Counted from the stretch's first letter, positions 6,373 to 16,517 are shown. The stretch is DNA of 64,000 nucleotides from Paucimonas lemoignei (GCA_900475325.1 LS483371.1:3224001-3288000), one strand, 5' to 3'. Made by a program: numbers and translations. The notes: generated from the sequence alone by a model not told the origin.

Positions 6373-8574
6373 TCAGAAATTCACACTGGCGCTGAGCCTG
6401 GCGGTCAAGGGCGCACCCTGAAACAGGTAGCCGTCGCCAATGTACTCTCCGGCATCGCGCCAGTAGCGTTTGTCGAACAGGTTGTCGATGCTCAGACGAA
6501 ATACCGTCTGATAGCCGTCGATACGGGTGGTATAGCGACTGCCCGCATTGAAGATTGCATAGTCGCTGACCTTGACGCTGCCTTCGCGGTTCGCCGCTTT
6601 GCTGGCGCTGTACTGCACTCCACCGAGCATCGCCAGCCCGTCCACCCACGGCAGGCTGTAATCGGCATACAGGCTGGCGCGCAGTTTGGGCACGTTCAAG
6701 GATTGATGCCCTTCGTATTCGGGCGTGCCGCTGTCGGTGACCCGCGCCCGAATAGCCGCCACGCTGGCAGACAGCTGCAACCGCGAAGTGGCCCAGCCAT
6801 TGGCGGACACCTCCAGGCCGGTGTTTTTCTGCTCACCGCTCTGGACATAGGTGAAGGTGCCGTCCGTCTGAGGTTGAGAGTATTGGTGCGCCTGGCGAGT
6901 CTGGAACAGCGCCGCAGCCAGGCTGATGCGTTGCCAGTCGTATTTGACCCCGGCTTCGATCTGCCTGGACACCGTCGGCGGCAGGATCTCGAATGCATTG
7001 TTGGTGAACCAGGCCGCTTCACCGCCCAGCGACAAGCCCTTGCTGTAGCTGGTGTACACCGAGAGATTTTCCACCGGTTTGTAAATCAGCGCGGCCTGGG
7101 GCAAAAACACGTAGCGCTGGGTGTGGCGCGTGGTGTCGCCACCGCTGTCGAAGGTTTTCTCATCGAGACGCACTTCACGGCCACCCAGCACGGTTTGCCA
7201 CTGCTCGTTGAAGCTGATCCGGTCGCTGGCGAACAGCCCGTACTGGCGGCTGTCCAGGCGTCGATAGGACGGGCCGGACTCCCCAGGGAACGGCGCGAAG
7301 TCCAACGGTTGCGCATCAAGATTGCTACTGCTGATCCATTCGTTGATGTCATCGCGCTTGTCGATCACCCGGCGCAGCGCGCTGGTGCCGAAGGTCAGCT
7401 CATGCTTGAGCGAACCGGTGTTGAAAGTCCCGGCCAGCGCCGCCTGCACTTCATCGTTGCGGCGGGTGTCGTCGGGGCTGCGGAAATCGTAGATGTCGTA
7501 GTCGCCTTCGGCGCTGAAGTGATTGGGCACCGCCGTCGAAGCGCAACTGCTGGCCCCGTAGCAACCCCAGGCAAATGCGCTGTAGTCGTCGACCACCACT
7601 TTGCTGCGCGAGGCGCTGAGCGTGCCCTTCCAGGCGTCGCTGAACCGGTATTCGAACTTGCCGTTGACGTTGAGGGAGTCGATGCCGACCGGCTTGGCCC
7701 AGCTCTGGTGGCCCAGTTTGGTTTTAGGCGAAGCGTGATGAGGCAGTTCCCTGCCACCGAGCAATTGATAACCCGGCGATGAACGCTGTTCTTTGTTCTG
7801 GTACTCCACGTCCAGTTGCAGCAGCGCATCGGGGTTGATGGTCCAGTCAAACGCCAGCGAGGCGAAATCACGCTGGCCGTCGGCATGTTCGACGTAGGAA
7901 TTGATGTCTTCGTGAGCGAAATTGGCCTGCACACCGAATTGACGCTCGCTGCCGAAGAAGCCACCGACGTCGGTGGCCACATAGCCACTGCCCCTATCGT
8001 CGGTCGCCAGGGTCACCGAGCGCACGTCTTCCGGGCGCTTGGTGACGTAGTTGATCAGGCCACCCGGCTCGGCAATGCCACTCTGCAAGCCCGCCAGGCC
8101 TTTGAGGACTTCCACCTGCTGCTTGTTTTCCAGCGCGACGTTCTGCTCGCCAGTGATGGTGCGGCCGTTGATTTTGTAACTGCTAGCAGAGTTGAGAGTA
8201 AAACCACGAATCGCGAAGTTTTCGTAATAGCCCACCGGCGCGTAGCTTTCACCCACCGATGCGTCATTGCGCAGCACTTCACTGAGCAGACGCGCCTGCT
8301 GATCCTTGATCAATTGCTCGTTGATCACGGTAATCGACGCGGGGGTATCGAGCAGCGGCGCAGGCTCAAAACCACCCACGGCCGCTTGGTTGCCCTGATA
8401 ACCCTGATCCTGTTCGCCGACCACCGTGGTTGCATCCAGCTGAATACGGGTGGCATCAGCCGCCCACGCCGTGCCGCCCGCCCCGCAGGCCATAGCAATA
8501 CCGAGCCGAAATACATTGGGCGCGAAACGGTTGGCAACCGACGACAGCCTGGATGCCCGATAAAACATGACCAT
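6373..8574 (-). CDS. TonB-dependent siderophore-type receptor, 733 aa
   Basis: Outer-membrane beta-barrel receptor. The signal peptide ends near AWAADA, followed by the plug domain (DTPASITVINEQLIKDQQAR, GLAGLQSGIAEPGGLINYVTKRP) and a 22-strand barrel ending in the canonical terminal Phe (SASVNF). The plug resembles FhuA/FoxA-type siderophore receptors. The start ATG at 8574 has AGGAG 5 nt upstream; the second ATG is too far from it. No obvious Fur box is visible in the 150 bp upstream. Translationally close to the pnuC-like gene, so the ligand could be a cofactor precursor rather than a ferric siderophore. Confidence 0.85.
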   Translation of the reverse strand: MVMFYRASRLSSVANRFAPNVFRLGIAMACGAGGTAWAADATRIQLDATTVVGEQDQGYQGNQAAVGGFEPAPLLDTPASITVINEQLIKDQQARLLSEVLRNDASVGESYAPVGYYENFAIRGFTLNSASSYKINGRTITGEQNVALENKQQVEVLKGLAGLQSGIAEPGGLINYVTKRPEDVRSVTLATDDRGSGYVATDVGGFFGSERQFGVQANFAHEDINSYVEHADGQRDFASLAFDWTINPDALLQLDVEYQNKEQRSSPGYQLLGGRELPHHASPKTKLGHQSWAKPVGIDSLNVNGKFEYRFSDAWKGTLSASRSKVVVDDYSAFAWGCYGASSCASTAVPNHFSAEGDYDIYDFRSPDDTRRNDEVQAALAGTFNTGSLKHELTFGTSALRRVIDKRDDINEWISSSNLDAQPLDFAPFPGESGPSYRRLDSRQYGLFASDRISFNEQWQTVLGGREVRLDEKTFDSGGDTTRHTQRYVFLPQAALIYKPVENLSVYTSYSKGLSLGGEAAWFTNNAFEILPPTVSRQIEAGVKYDWQRISLAAALFQTRQAHQYSQPQTDGTFTYVQSGEQKNTGLEVSANGWATSRLQLSASVAAIRARVTDSGTPEYEGHQSLNVPKLRASLYADYSLPWVDGLAMLGGVQYSASKAANREGSVKVSDYAIFNAGSRYTTRIDGYQTVFRLSIDNLFDKRYWRDAGEYIGDGYLFQGAPLTARLSASVNF

Positions 8575-8742
8575 TGAAGCTCCTGAATAAAGCGCGGCGA
8601 TTGGGTGCCTGTTGGAGGGGCGCCATCATAGATGAAGACGTGCGGGAGGCCGAACAATATAAGTGCCGCCAAGCCTGGAGCTGACCGAGGTTACGAGGGC
8701 GGCTAAAGCGGTCTGTCTGACACACTCCTGTTCTCAGCCTTG

Positions 8743-8891
8743 ACCTGTAGGAGTGCCCCCGTCGTCCAGCGCGCCGCGCTGTCGCGCAGCAAACACAGGA
8801 CCTGTGGGAGCGAGCTTGCTCGCGAAAGCAATGTTCCTGCCCACAGATATATCGGGCGTACCGGCCTCCTCGCGAACAAGTTCGCTCCTAC
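8743..8891. repeat. Dispersed repeat plus REPIN
   Basis: 8743-8803 is a unit beginning CCTGTAGGAGTGCCCCCGTC and is about 80% identical to 45511-45575. 8804-8891 is a REPIN with arms GTGGGAGCGAGCTTGCTCGC and a partner ending GCTCCTAC. To the left, 8678-8700 (23 bp) recurs exactly, inverted, at 13279-13301 as a REP-arm variant. The remaining gap (8575-9019) has an AT-rich patch at 8920-8965, likely the desaturase promoter. Confidence 0.8.
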
Positions 8892-9019
8892 AGGACTGAA
8901 GACATCCTTTTAAGTCCAAAACGCTATATAAGATCAACTAAATGTGATTATTCATATATAACCAGCATTGCTAAGGTGGCCCTGACATCACAGTTCTTCT
9001 GCCATAGCGGGTCACTTCC

Positions 9020-9958
9020 ATGCCCAATTACCTCGACGCCGCACACCAGCAGCGCATCCGCCAGTTACGTCAGACCTGGACGGCGCGCACCGACTGGCCC
9101 ACCTGGCTGCTGTTGATCGGCACCTACGCGGCCTGGTTCAGCCTGATCCATTTTTCAGCCGTGCTAGGCCGGGGCCTGACGCTGGTGTTGCTGGTGCCGG
9201 TCATGACCTTCTGGATGTCGGTGCAGCACGAGTTGCTGCATGGGCACCCGACTCGCTGGCCGTGGCTCAACAAAGTGCTGGGCTACGCACCGCTGGCGAT
9301 CTGGTATCCGTACACGCTGTATCGCGACAGCCATTTGCTGCACCACCGCGATGAAGCGCTTACCCGCCCCCACGCGGACCCTGAAAGCCGCTACCTGAGC
9401 GAGCACCAGTGGCAGCAAAACGGCCGAAACACCCGTGGCCTGCACTGGCTGAACAAAACCCTGTGGGGTCGGCTGCTGATCGGACCGCTATTGGCCCTCA
9501 GTGGCCTGCTCAGAGAGGAATCGAGCCGCCTGCGCCAGGGTGTCGCGCAAGCCTGGCTGATGTGGTTGACCCACGGAGCCTGCGTGGTTGCGGTCTTGCT
9601 TTTGGTTCAAGCCCAGGGTGGCATCGGTGTGCTGGACTACCTGCTGGCCAGCGTGCTCGGCCTGGCGTTGTCGATGGTGCGCTCGTTCTACGAACACCGC
9701 CCCGCCGCGTCTTCAGCCCATCGTTCGGTGATCAATGAAGCCGGCTCGCCATGGCGCTGGCTGTTTCTGAACCTCAACCTGCATCTGGTCCACCACGACC
9801 TGCCCGGCCTGCCCTGGTATTACCTGCCCAAAGTCTATGAAGAACGCCGCAATGACTGGCTGCAGCGCAACGGCCAGTTTCTGGTGGCTGGTTACGGCGA
9901 ACTGTTCCGCCGCCATGGCCTGAAGCCAATCGATAGCCCGCAGCATCCGTGGGCTTGA
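9020..9958 (+). CDS. Fatty acid desaturase family protein, 312 aa
   Basis: Membrane di-iron desaturase/hydroxylase. The three His boxes are HELLHGHP (from residue 70), HLLHH (105) and HLVHH (255), in the usual order. Hydrophobic segments lie around residues 28-66 and 155-215. Length is normal for the family, which modifies acyl chains or related lipids; the substrate is not predictable. A strong intrinsic terminator follows at 10085. Confidence 0.85.
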   Translation: MPNYLDAAHQQRIRQLRQTWTARTDWPTWLLLIGTYAAWFSLIHFSAVLGRGLTLVLLVPVMTFWMSVQHELLHGHPTRWPWLNKVLGYAPLAIWYPYTLYRDSHLLHHRDEALTRPHADPESRYLSEHQWQQNGRNTRGLHWLNKTLWGRLLIGPLLALSGLLREESSRLRQGVAQAWLMWLTHGACVVAVLLLVQAQGGIGVLDYLLASVLGLALSMVRSFYEHRPAASSAHRSVINEAGSPWRWLFLNLNLHLVHHDLPGLPWYYLPKVYEERRNDWLQRNGQFLVAGYGELFRRHGLKPIDSPQHPWA

Positions 9959-10084
9959 ACGCTAGCGCCACCGATGATGCAGGACAGTGCGGTGGTCAGA
10001 CTTGCCCGCGCGCAGGCCAATGCGGTGTATCTGCCGAATCGCGCCGGCCATATCGCTTCCGGCCAATCCATCAGCCTGAGCGCA

Positions 10085-10114
10085 ACAAACCGGCACTTGG
10101 CCGGTTTGTTTTTT
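10085..10114 (+). terminator. Rho-independent terminator
   Basis: A perfect 10-bp stem ACAAACCGGC / GCCGGTTTGT with a 5-nt loop and a following T6. It is oriented for the desaturase gene and lies just before the convergent amino-acid ABC operon. Confidence 0.9.
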
Positions 10115-10136
10115 GCTTTGGGTCAACGCCTGATGA

Positions 10137-11009
10137 TCAAGGCTTCCACTTGCCGCCTTCAACGATCACCGAATTCGGGTCGGTGCCTTCGGCCAGCTGA
10201 TCACGAACATATTGGTCGTACAGCTTGAGCAGGTATTTCTCTTCGCCCAACTTCGCCAGTTCGGTGTTGATCCAGTCACGCAGCTCGATGTTGCCTTTCT
10301 TCACAGCCGGGGCGATTGGCGCTTCGTCGCCCAGTTTCTGATCAAGCACACGGTAGCCCGGGTTTTTCTTGGCCCAGCTGAATAGCACCAGATTGTCCTG
10401 GGCGTAGGCATCGCCACGGCCATTGGCCAAGGCCTGCAGCGACTCAGAGTTCTTTTCGAACTTGAGCAGTTTCCAGTCCGGATGATTCTTGGTCAGCCAG
10501 ATATCAGCGGTGGTCCCAGTGGTGACGATGGTGGTTTTGGTCGCCAGATCATCAAGATTCTTGACCGCACTGGCCTCCGGAACCAGTGCCTGGACCGCGA
10601 CCCGCAGGTTCGGGTTGGTGAACTCCACCGCTTCACGGCGCTCCGGGGTCACCGTCACATTCGCCAGGACCAGATCAACCTTGTCGCTTTGCAGGAACGG
10701 AATCCGGCTGGCAGGTTCCACCACCACGAACTCGATCTTCTTCTCGTCACCGAGCAGATCCTTGGCAAAACGCTTGGCCAGGTCAGTATCAAAGCCTACG
10801 TATTCGCCGGTTTCGCTGACAAAGCCGAACGGCGGTTTGTCACTGAAGACCCCGACAATCAATTTGTCACGGGCTTTGATGGTGTCCAGATAGCTGGCTG
10901 AAGGTGACGCAGCCGCCTTGGCCACGGGTTTCTGATCAGCAGGCTTGTCGCAACCGGCCAACAGGCCGAGGGCGATCAAGGGTAAAACGAGGGCAGTTTT
11001 AAAACTCAC
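10137..11009 (-). CDS. Polar amino-acid ABC transporter binding lipoprotein, 290 aa
   Basis: Family 3 (SBP_bac_3) periplasmic binding protein. Lipobox LLAGC near residue 20, then [19 protein letters not shown], the family N-terminal signature, and [13 protein letters not shown]. Starts with GTG at 11009 (AAGGA 7 nt upstream), overlapping the ATPase stop as GTGA. It is the last gene of a four-gene overlapping operon (permease, permease, ATPase, binding protein). The ligand is unknown; cystine or another polar amino acid is plausible by family. Confidence 0.85.
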   Translation of the reverse strand: MSFKTALVLPLIALGLLAGCDKPADQKPVAKAAASPSASYLDTIKARDKLIVGVFSDKPPFGFVSETGEYVGFDTDLAKRFAKDLLGDEKKIEFVVVEPASRIPFLQSDKVDLVLANVTVTPERREAVEFTNPNLRVAVQALVPEASAVKNLDDLATKTTIVTTGTTADIWLTKNHPDWKLLKFEKNSESLQALANGRGDAYAQDNLVLFSWAKKNPGYRVLDQKLGDEAPIAPAVKKGNIELRDWINTELAKLGEEKYLLKLYDQYVRDQLAEGTDPNSVIVEGGKWKP

Positions 11010-11767
11010 GATGCTTTCCTTTTTGGCATGTTTTCTACATAGGAAAACCTCTCCAGGAACTGCTGCGCGCGTGCGCTCTGCGGGGCGCTGAAGAAAGTTT
11101 CGGGGTCGTTCTGTTCCGCGATCACGCCACGGTCCATGAACAGGATTCGGTCCGCCACCGCACGGGCAAAAGCCATTTCGTGGGTAACGATCAGCATGGT
11201 CATGCCGCCTTCCGCCAGGTGCAGGATGACTTCCAGCACTTCCTTGACCATTTCCGGGTCCAGGGCGGCAGTGACTTCATCAAACAGCATGACCTTGGGG
11301 TTCATGCACAAGGCGCGGACGATGGCGATACGTTGTTGCTGCCCGCCGGATAGCTCCCTTGGATACGCATCGCGCTTGTCCGCCAGGCCTACCCTTTCAA
11401 GCAGCGCCTCAGCCTGGGTGCGTGCCTCGGCGGGCGCGCGGTTCTGCACCCTTAATGGCCCGAGCAGAATGTTGTCCAGCACCGGCATGTGCGGGAACAG
11501 GTGATAGCTCTGAAACACCATGCCAATCTGCTGCCGCACCTTGCGCCAGTCGGCATTGGCGGCCAGCGCCTTGCCAGCAAACTGCAGCGTGCCTGCGTGC
11601 CCGATTTCAAGGCCGTTGAGGCAACGCAGCAACGTGCTTTTGCCACAACCGCTGGGGCCAAGAATCACCACCACCTCGCCCTCTTGTACCTTGAGGTCGA
11701 TGGATTGCAGAACCGGCGTCGCACCGAAGTTTTTGCTGAAACCGGACAACTCGATCAACGCGCTCAT
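11006..11767 (-). CDS. Amino-acid ABC transporter ATPase, 253 aa
   Basis: GlnQ/HisP-type ATPase that energises the adjacent importer. Walker [10 protein letters not shown] (residues 37-45), Q-loop [11 protein letters not shown], signature LSGGQQQR, Walker [15 protein letters not shown] and switch His in IVTHE are all present. Overlaps the upstream permease by ATGA and the downstream binding protein by 4 nt, implying coupled translation. Confidence 0.92.
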   Translation of the reverse strand: MSALIELSGFSKNFGATPVLQSIDLKVQEGEVVVILGPSGCGKSTLLRCLNGLEIGHAGTLQFAGKALAANADWRKVRQQIGMVFQSYHLFPHMPVLDNILLGPLRVQNRAPAEARTQAEALLERVGLADKRDAYPRELSGGQQQRIAIVRALCMNPKVMLFDEVTAALDPEMVKEVLEVILHLAEGGMTMLIVTHEMAFARAVADRILFMDRGVIAEQNDPETFFSAPQSARAQQFLERFSYVENMPKRKAS

Positions 11768-12423
11768 TGATGACTCCAGCGCCGTTCAAGCACACGCGAA
11801 GCGGCCGACAGCGGATAGCAGACGAAAAAGAAAAACAGAAACAGGAAGCCGTAGATCAGCACTGATTCATAAGTACGCTCGATGATCTGCTGCCCGACTT
11901 TGGTGATATCCACCACGCCGATCAACACCGCCAGCGAGCTGGTCTTGATCAGCCGGGTGTAGACGTTGATCACCGGCGGGGTCAGCCGTTTGAGGGCCTG
12001 GGGCAACAACACCCGACCGTACAGCTGACCCAGGCCAAGGCCGATCGCCAGTCCGGCCTCACGCTGCCCGCGCGGGATGGAACGCAAGCCACCACGCACC
12101 ACCTCGCCCACCTCGCTGGCGCCCCAAAGCGACAACACCAACACCGCACAGCTAAACGCAGGAATGCTCAAACCGAAGAAAATCGGCAGACCAAAGAAAA
12201 ACAGGTACAGCCAGACCAGCACCGGAATCGCCCTGAACAATTCCAGATAGATGCGTAACGGCACGTCCAGCCAACGCTTACCCAAGCTGCGCAGTACCCC
12301 GTAAAGCAAGCCACCGACACTGCTGAACACGATGGCCAGCAGCGAAATACCCAGCGTGCGGCTGGCACCGGTCACCAGTTGGGGTGCCGAAACCCACAGC
12401 AACTCAAGACCCGAACTGGCCAT
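11764..12423 (-). CDS. Amino-acid ABC transporter permease, 219 aa
   Basis: HisMQ-type inner-membrane permease with about five helices. The EAA loop, which contacts the ATPase, is seen as [20 protein letters not shown]. The start at ATG 12423 overlaps the preceding permease by 20 nt, a longer overlap than the 4-nt joins elsewhere in the operon. Confidence 0.9.
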   Translation of the reverse strand: MASSGLELLWVSAPQLVTGASRTLGISLLAIVFSSVGGLLYGVLRSLGKRWLDVPLRIYLELFRAIPVLVWLYLFFFGLPIFFGLSIPAFSCAVLVLSLWGASEVGEVVRGGLRSIPRGQREAGLAIGLGLGQLYGRVLLPQALKRLTPPVINVYTRLIKTSSLAVLIGVVDITKVGQQIIERTYESVLIYGFLFLFFFFVCYPLSAASRVLERRWSHQ

Positions 12424-13069
12424 GCTGGAGCCTCCTTTCCAACAGGCCGAGCAACAACGACAAGGGCAGAAATATCAGCACGCACAGGCCCGTCATCACC
12501 GCGAGCATCTCGTAGGTCTTGTAATACAAGGCGATGTAACTCTTGGTGGTGTATAGGATTTCCGGAACTGCAACAGCCGACACCACGGTGGTTTCCTTGA
12601 GCAGAAACACGAAATTGGCGAACAGTGCTGGCAGGCTGAGAATGCCGGCCTGAGGCAGGATCACGTGACGCAGCAGTTGCCAGCGGGACAGCCCGATGGA
12701 CAGCCCCGATTCGATCTGCGATTTGGGTACGGCCTCGATCCCGGCACGCAGAATCTCGGTCAGATAAGCCCCGCCCAGAAAGGTCATGGCGATCACTGCC
12801 GAGGCGAAACCCGAGACCCGAATGCCCAGGGTCGGCAACGCGAAATAGATGAAGAACAGCTGGATCAGCAACGGCGTGTTACGCGCCAGCTCCACATAAA
12901 GCGGCACCAGCCGATACAGCACCGGCACCTTGAAAGTGGCGATGGCGGCGTTGACGACAGCCACGGTCAGCGAAGTCAGAATAGCGATCAACCCCACTTG
13001 CAAGGTGACGCCGACGGCTTTGAGAAAGGTAGGTAACGTGGACAGAGCGAATGCGTAGTCGAAGGTCAT
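12404..13069 (-). CDS. Amino-acid ABC transporter permease, 221 aa
   Basis: First gene of the operon and partner of the following permease in a heterodimer. The EAA loop is ESGLSIGLSRWQLLRHVILP. N-terminal membrane segments begin at TLPTFLKAVGVTLQVGLIAI. The gap upstream (13070-13349) has an AT-rich stretch at 13131-13190 (TTATTGATATATAGCTTAAC and following), likely its promoter, and a degenerate REP. Confidence 0.9.
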   Translation of the reverse strand: MTFDYAFALSTLPTFLKAVGVTLQVGLIAILTSLTVAVVNAAIATFKVPVLYRLVPLYVELARNTPLLIQLFFIYFALPTLGIRVSGFASAVIAMTFLGGAYLTEILRAGIEAVPKSQIESGLSIGLSRWQLLRHVILPQAGILSLPALFANFVFLLKETTVVSAVAVPEILYTTKSYIALYYKTYEMLAVMTGLCVLIFLPLSLLLGLLERRLQHGQFGS

Positions 13070-13223
13070 GGCTGACCTTCTGAAGCGGGTTGGACGAAGC
13101 AGAGATACATCGAATGTGGCCTTGAACTGGCTTATTGATATATAGCTTAACCTTCTGTTTTATTTAAATTTAATACCTTTTTCGCATAAGCATAGAGCTT
13201 AATCCGCAGCGCTCCCACAGGTC

Positions 13224-13301
13224 TGTAGGAGCTGCCGAAGGCTGCGAATGGCGACCTGTCTGACACACCGCCTTCGCAGCCCTCGTAACCTCGGTCAGCT
13301 C
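13224..13301. repeat. Degenerate/chimeric REP
   Basis: Left arm TGTAGGAGCTGCCGAAGGCT; the right arm is a variant (CCTCGTAACCTCGGTCAGCT) that does not pair well with it. The 23-bp variant arm is an exact inverted match of 8678-8700. Confidence 0.65.
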
Positions 13302-13349
13302 AGAACCGAGGTGTGCCAGAAACGCGTTAAGGCCACCACAATTCCGCGC

Positions 13350-14972
13350 CTAAAACCCCGCAGCCAACCCATCCCGCCGACTATCACTGGCCGCCACGTA
13401 ACCATGGTCCGGATCATCGGACAGACGCCAGATGAATTGCCCGGAGCCGAAGTCCATGTACGGGTCTTCCACGGATTTCAAGCGATGGCCCAGATTACGC
13501 AAGCCGTCCACCGTGGCGGCGGCCAGGGTGTCTTCCAGATCCACGGAAAAGTCCCGGTTGACCTTCCAGCGCGGTGCATCGCAGGCGGCCTGGGGTTGCT
13601 GGTTGTAGTCGAGCATGCGCACCAGGGTCTGCACATGGCCTTGGGGCTGCATGTCGCCGCCCATCACGCCGAAGCTCATTTGCGGCTTGCCATCCTTGGT
13701 CAGGAACGCCGGGATGATGGTATGAAATGGCCGCTTGCCGGGCGCGACCACATTGGCCGACGCCGGATCACTGGAGAAACCGGCACCGCGATTCTGCAGA
13801 CTGATGCCGTATTGCGGCACCACGATGCCTGAGCCGAAGCCCATGTAGTTGGACTGAATGAACGAAATCATCATGCCGTTCTCGTCGGCAGCGCTCAGGT
13901 AAACCGTGCCGCCGCTGCGGGGCATGCCAAAGCCCGGATCACTGGCCTTGTTCGGGTTGATGAGTTTGGCGCGGCTGTCGAGATAGGCGTCATCGAGCAT
14001 TTGCTCAGGGGTGACGTCCATGCTCGAAGGGTCGGCGACGTACTGGTAGATATCGGCAAACGCGAGCTTCATGGCTTCGATCTGCAAATGCTGAGACTGC
14101 GCCGAATCCAGCGGCAACGCCCCCAGATCAAAATGCTCCAGAATACCCAGCGCAATCAGTGCCGCGATGCCCTGCCCGTTTGGCGGAATCTCGTGTACGT
14201 CATAGCCCCGGTAAGACTGGGCGATGGGCGCGACCCACTCGGGCTGGTAGTTGCGCAAGTCATTCAGCGTGAGCGACCCGCCGGTCTGGCGTGCAAAGCC
14301 GACGATGGCTTCGGCGATCTGCCCTTCGTAAAACGCCCGGCCGCCCTGCTGACCCAGCAGGCGCAAGGTACGGGCGGCGTCCTTGAACACGAACTTCTCA
14401 CCGGTGCGCGGCGCGCGTCCGCCGGGCATGAACACATCGGCAAAGCCAGGCTGGGTATTGAGCAACGGCACGGCACCCGACCATTTGTGCGCCACAGTCG
14501 GCGCCAGCGTCACACCGCGTTCAGCCACCTGCGCCGCCGGCTCCAGAAGATCGGCGAACGGCAGCTTGCCGAAACGCTCATGCAACGCCGCCCAGCCAGC
14601 GACGGCACCAGGGACAGTGACCGAATCCCAGCCACGCACCGGGCGCTTGGCGTGCCCGGCGCCATCCTCGCCATAGCGCTTGCGAAAATGCTCAAGATCC
14701 CAGGCCTGAGGCGCCGGGCCGGAAGCGTTCAGACCCTGCAGTTGCTGGCCGTCCCAGAGGATGGCGAACGCGTCACTGCCCAGCCCATTAGACACCGGCT
14801 CGACCACGGTCAACATCGCCGCAGCTGCAATGGCCGCATCCACCGCGTTGCCACCGGCCAGCAGTATATTCAGCCCCGCCTGGGCAGCAAGAGGGTGTGA
14901 GGTCGATACCACGTTGCGGGCGAACAGCGGAATACGGGTAGTCAGATAAGGGTTTTGCCAATCGAAAGCCAT
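13350..14972 (-). CDS. Gamma-glutamyltransferase family protein, 540 aa
   Basis: N-terminal-nucleophile hydrolase that cleaves or transfers gamma-glutamyl groups and self-processes at a conserved Thr. Typical segments are VSTSHPLAAQAGLNILLAGG, the nucleophile region SGGTVYLSAAD (Thr about residue 356) and GFGSGIVVPQYG. No signal peptide is evident, unlike periplasmic Ggt, so a cytoplasmic role is likely. The ATG at 14972 has AAGGAG 5 nt upstream; the GTG at 14978 overlaps that SD and is rejected. Last gene of the GntR-headed operon, 14 nt after the permease, so its substrate is probably what that transporter imports. Confidence 0.88.
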   Translation of the reverse strand: MAFDWQNPYLTTRIPLFARNVVSTSHPLAAQAGLNILLAGGNAVDAAIAAAAMLTVVEPVSNGLGSDAFAILWDGQQLQGLNASGPAPQAWDLEHFRKRYGEDGAGHAKRPVRGWDSVTVPGAVAGWAALHERFGKLPFADLLEPAAQVAERGVTLAPTVAHKWSGAVPLLNTQPGFADVFMPGGRAPRTGEKFVFKDAARTLRLLGQQGGRAFYEGQIAEAIVGFARQTGGSLTLNDLRNYQPEWVAPIAQSYRGYDVHEIPPNGQGIAALIALGILEHFDLGALPLDSAQSQHLQIEAMKLAFADIYQYVADPSSMDVTPEQMLDDAYLDSRAKLINPNKASDPGFGMPRSGGTVYLSAADENGMMISFIQSNYMGFGSGIVVPQYGISLQNRGAGFSSDPASANVVAPGKRPFHTIIPAFLTKDGKPQMSFGVMGGDMQPQGHVQTLVRMLDYNQQPQAACDAPRWKVNRDFSVDLEDTLAAATVDGLRNLGHRLKSVEDPYMDFGSGQFIWRLSDDPDHGYVAASDSRRDGLAAGF

Positions 14973-14986
14973 GTGCACTCCTTGAT

Positions 14987-15766
14987 TCAGTCTTTAGGTT
15001 GTCGCCGGGCGGCGCCCGGCTCCCAGAAAATCACCCGGTGCTGAATCGCGCGAACGCTCTGTGCACCGCACAACCCGATCAACGCCAGCAGGATCAGGCC
15101 GCTGAACATCGTGGCCATGTTCATGCTCACCGAGCTTGAAGCGATCAGATAACCCAGCCCGCTTTGCGACGACAGAAACTCCCCTACCACTGCGCCAATC
15201 AACGCCAGGGAGATGCCGATTTGCAAACCGGCAAAGACTTCACCGGCCGCAGCGGGAAATTTCACGTGCAGCAATAAATACATTCGCGACGCCGAAAACG
15301 CCCGGCACGCATCCAGCAATTCAGGGTCGGCGCGGCGGATGCCGTTGACGGTGTTGACGAACAGCGGGAAGAAACACACCAGGGTCACGAGCACGATCTT
15401 CGAGGTCATGCCGAAGCCGAACCACACCAGAATGATCGGCCCCAGAGCGACTTTCGGCGTGGCCTGCAAGCCGATCAGCAGCGGGTAGACGAACCGCTCG
15501 AAGGTGCGAGACTCGGCCAGCACCGCACCGAGGATGATTGCCAGCAGCGAGCCGATCACGTAACCGCTCAAGGTTTCGATCACCGTGGCCGCGATGTGCG
15601 GCCACAACGTCCCGTCCGCAAAACCCTTGGCCAGTGCCTGATAAACCGCCAGGGGCGGCGGCAATAAATAGTCGGAAATCCCCAGCCAGCGCACCGACTG
15701 GTCCCAGATCAGAATCAATACCGCCAGACTGGTCAGCGGGTACAACAAAGGCAGCAATCTACGCAT
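14987..15766 (-). CDS. NitT/TauT-type ABC permease, 259 aa
   Basis: SsuC/TauC-like permease with about six helices and an EAA-type loop at LLDACRAFSASRMYLLLHVK. It partners with the ATPase that overlaps its start by 8 nt and with the binding protein at 17818. Family substrates are nitrate, taurine, alkanesulfonates, thiamine precursors and aromatic acids. Confidence 0.9.
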   Translation of the reverse strand: MRRLLPLLYPLTSLAVLILIWDQSVRWLGISDYLLPPPLAVYQALAKGFADGTLWPHIAATVIETLSGYVIGSLLAIILGAVLAESRTFERFVYPLLIGLQATPKVALGPIILVWFGFGMTSKIVLVTLVCFFPLFVNTVNGIRRADPELLDACRAFSASRMYLLLHVKFPAAAGEVFAGLQIGISLALIGAVVGEFLSSQSGLGYLIASSSVSMNMATMFSGLILLALIGLCGAQSVRAIQHRVIFWEPGAARRQPKD

Positions 15767-16517
15767 GGCTGAAGTGCCTCCGCAGGTGATGACACAACGC
15801 GGTGAACTGCGGGTCGTTGAGGGTATCCAGGGTGCGTGGGCGCGGCAGCTCGATGACCAGTTCGTCGATGATGGTGCCCGGCGAGGGCGACATCACCAGC
15901 ACCCGGTCGGCGAGGAACACGGCTTCCTGAATGCTGTGGGTGATGAACAACACCGACTTGCGATGCACGCTCCAGATCCTCTGCAGCTCCAAGGTCAGGG
16001 CCTCCCGGGACATCGCATCCAGGGCGGCGAACGGCTCATCCATCAGGAGCATCCGCGGGTCATGCAGCAACATGCGAGCGATACCGACCCGCTGCTGCAT
16101 GCCGCCGGACAGCTCGAACGGGTAGTCATTGGCGAACGCCTGCAATCCCACCAATTCCAGCAATTGCAGGGCTCGCGGCCGGGCTTCAGCCATCGGCAAA
16201 CCCAGGGTTTTCGCCGGTAACAACACGTTATCCAGCACCGTTTTCCAGGGCAGCATATTGGGCTTCTGGAACACCACCCCGCTCTGTCGGCTTGGCCCTT
16301 GCACTGGTTTGCCAGCCAGCTCAATGCGGCCACTGGACACCGGCAGCAAACCCGCCGCCAGCTTCAACAGCGTGGATTTGCCACAGCCCGACGGCCCCAG
16401 CAGCGCGACGAATTCGCCCTCGGCAATGTTCAGGTCGATGTCGCGCAACGCCTGAATCTGCCCACGCCGGGTTTCATAGGTCAGACCGACCTGCTGAACA
16501 CTCAGCGCGGCACTCAT
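15759..16517 (-). CDS. NitT/TauT-type ABC ATPase, 252 aa
   Basis: SsuB/TauB-like ATPase. Walker [10 protein letters not shown] (41-49), signature LSGGMQQRVGIAR, Walker B MLLMDEPFAALD and switch His FITHS are intact. The ATG at 16517 overlaps the stop of the BAAT-type hydrolase (ATGA), so the hydrolase is embedded between transporter genes and very likely acts on the transported compound. Confidence 0.9.
   Translation of the reverse strand: MSAALSVQQVGLTYETRRGQIQALRDIDLNIAEGEFVALLGPSGCGKSTLLKLAAGLLPVSSGRIELAGKPVQGPSRQSGVVFQKPNMLPWKTVLDNVLLPAKTLGLPMAEARPRALQLLELVGLQAFANDYPFELSGGMQQRVGIARMLLHDPRMLLMDEPFAALDAMSREALTLELQRIWSVHRKSVLFITHSIQEAVFLADRVLVMSPSPGTIIDELVIELPRPRTLDTLNDPQFTALCHHLRRHFSHA

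Noticed and set aside
6154..7782. Long + strand frame opposite the pnuC-like and TonB-receptor genes
   Set aside because: It spans two convincing - strand genes and their spacer; the product composition is that of an antisense shadow.
13131..13190. A CysB-type activator site in the AT-rich region before the amino-acid ABC operon
   Set aside because: The AT-richness is real and similar zones precede the desaturase and aldolase genes, but I could not define a shared motif by eye.
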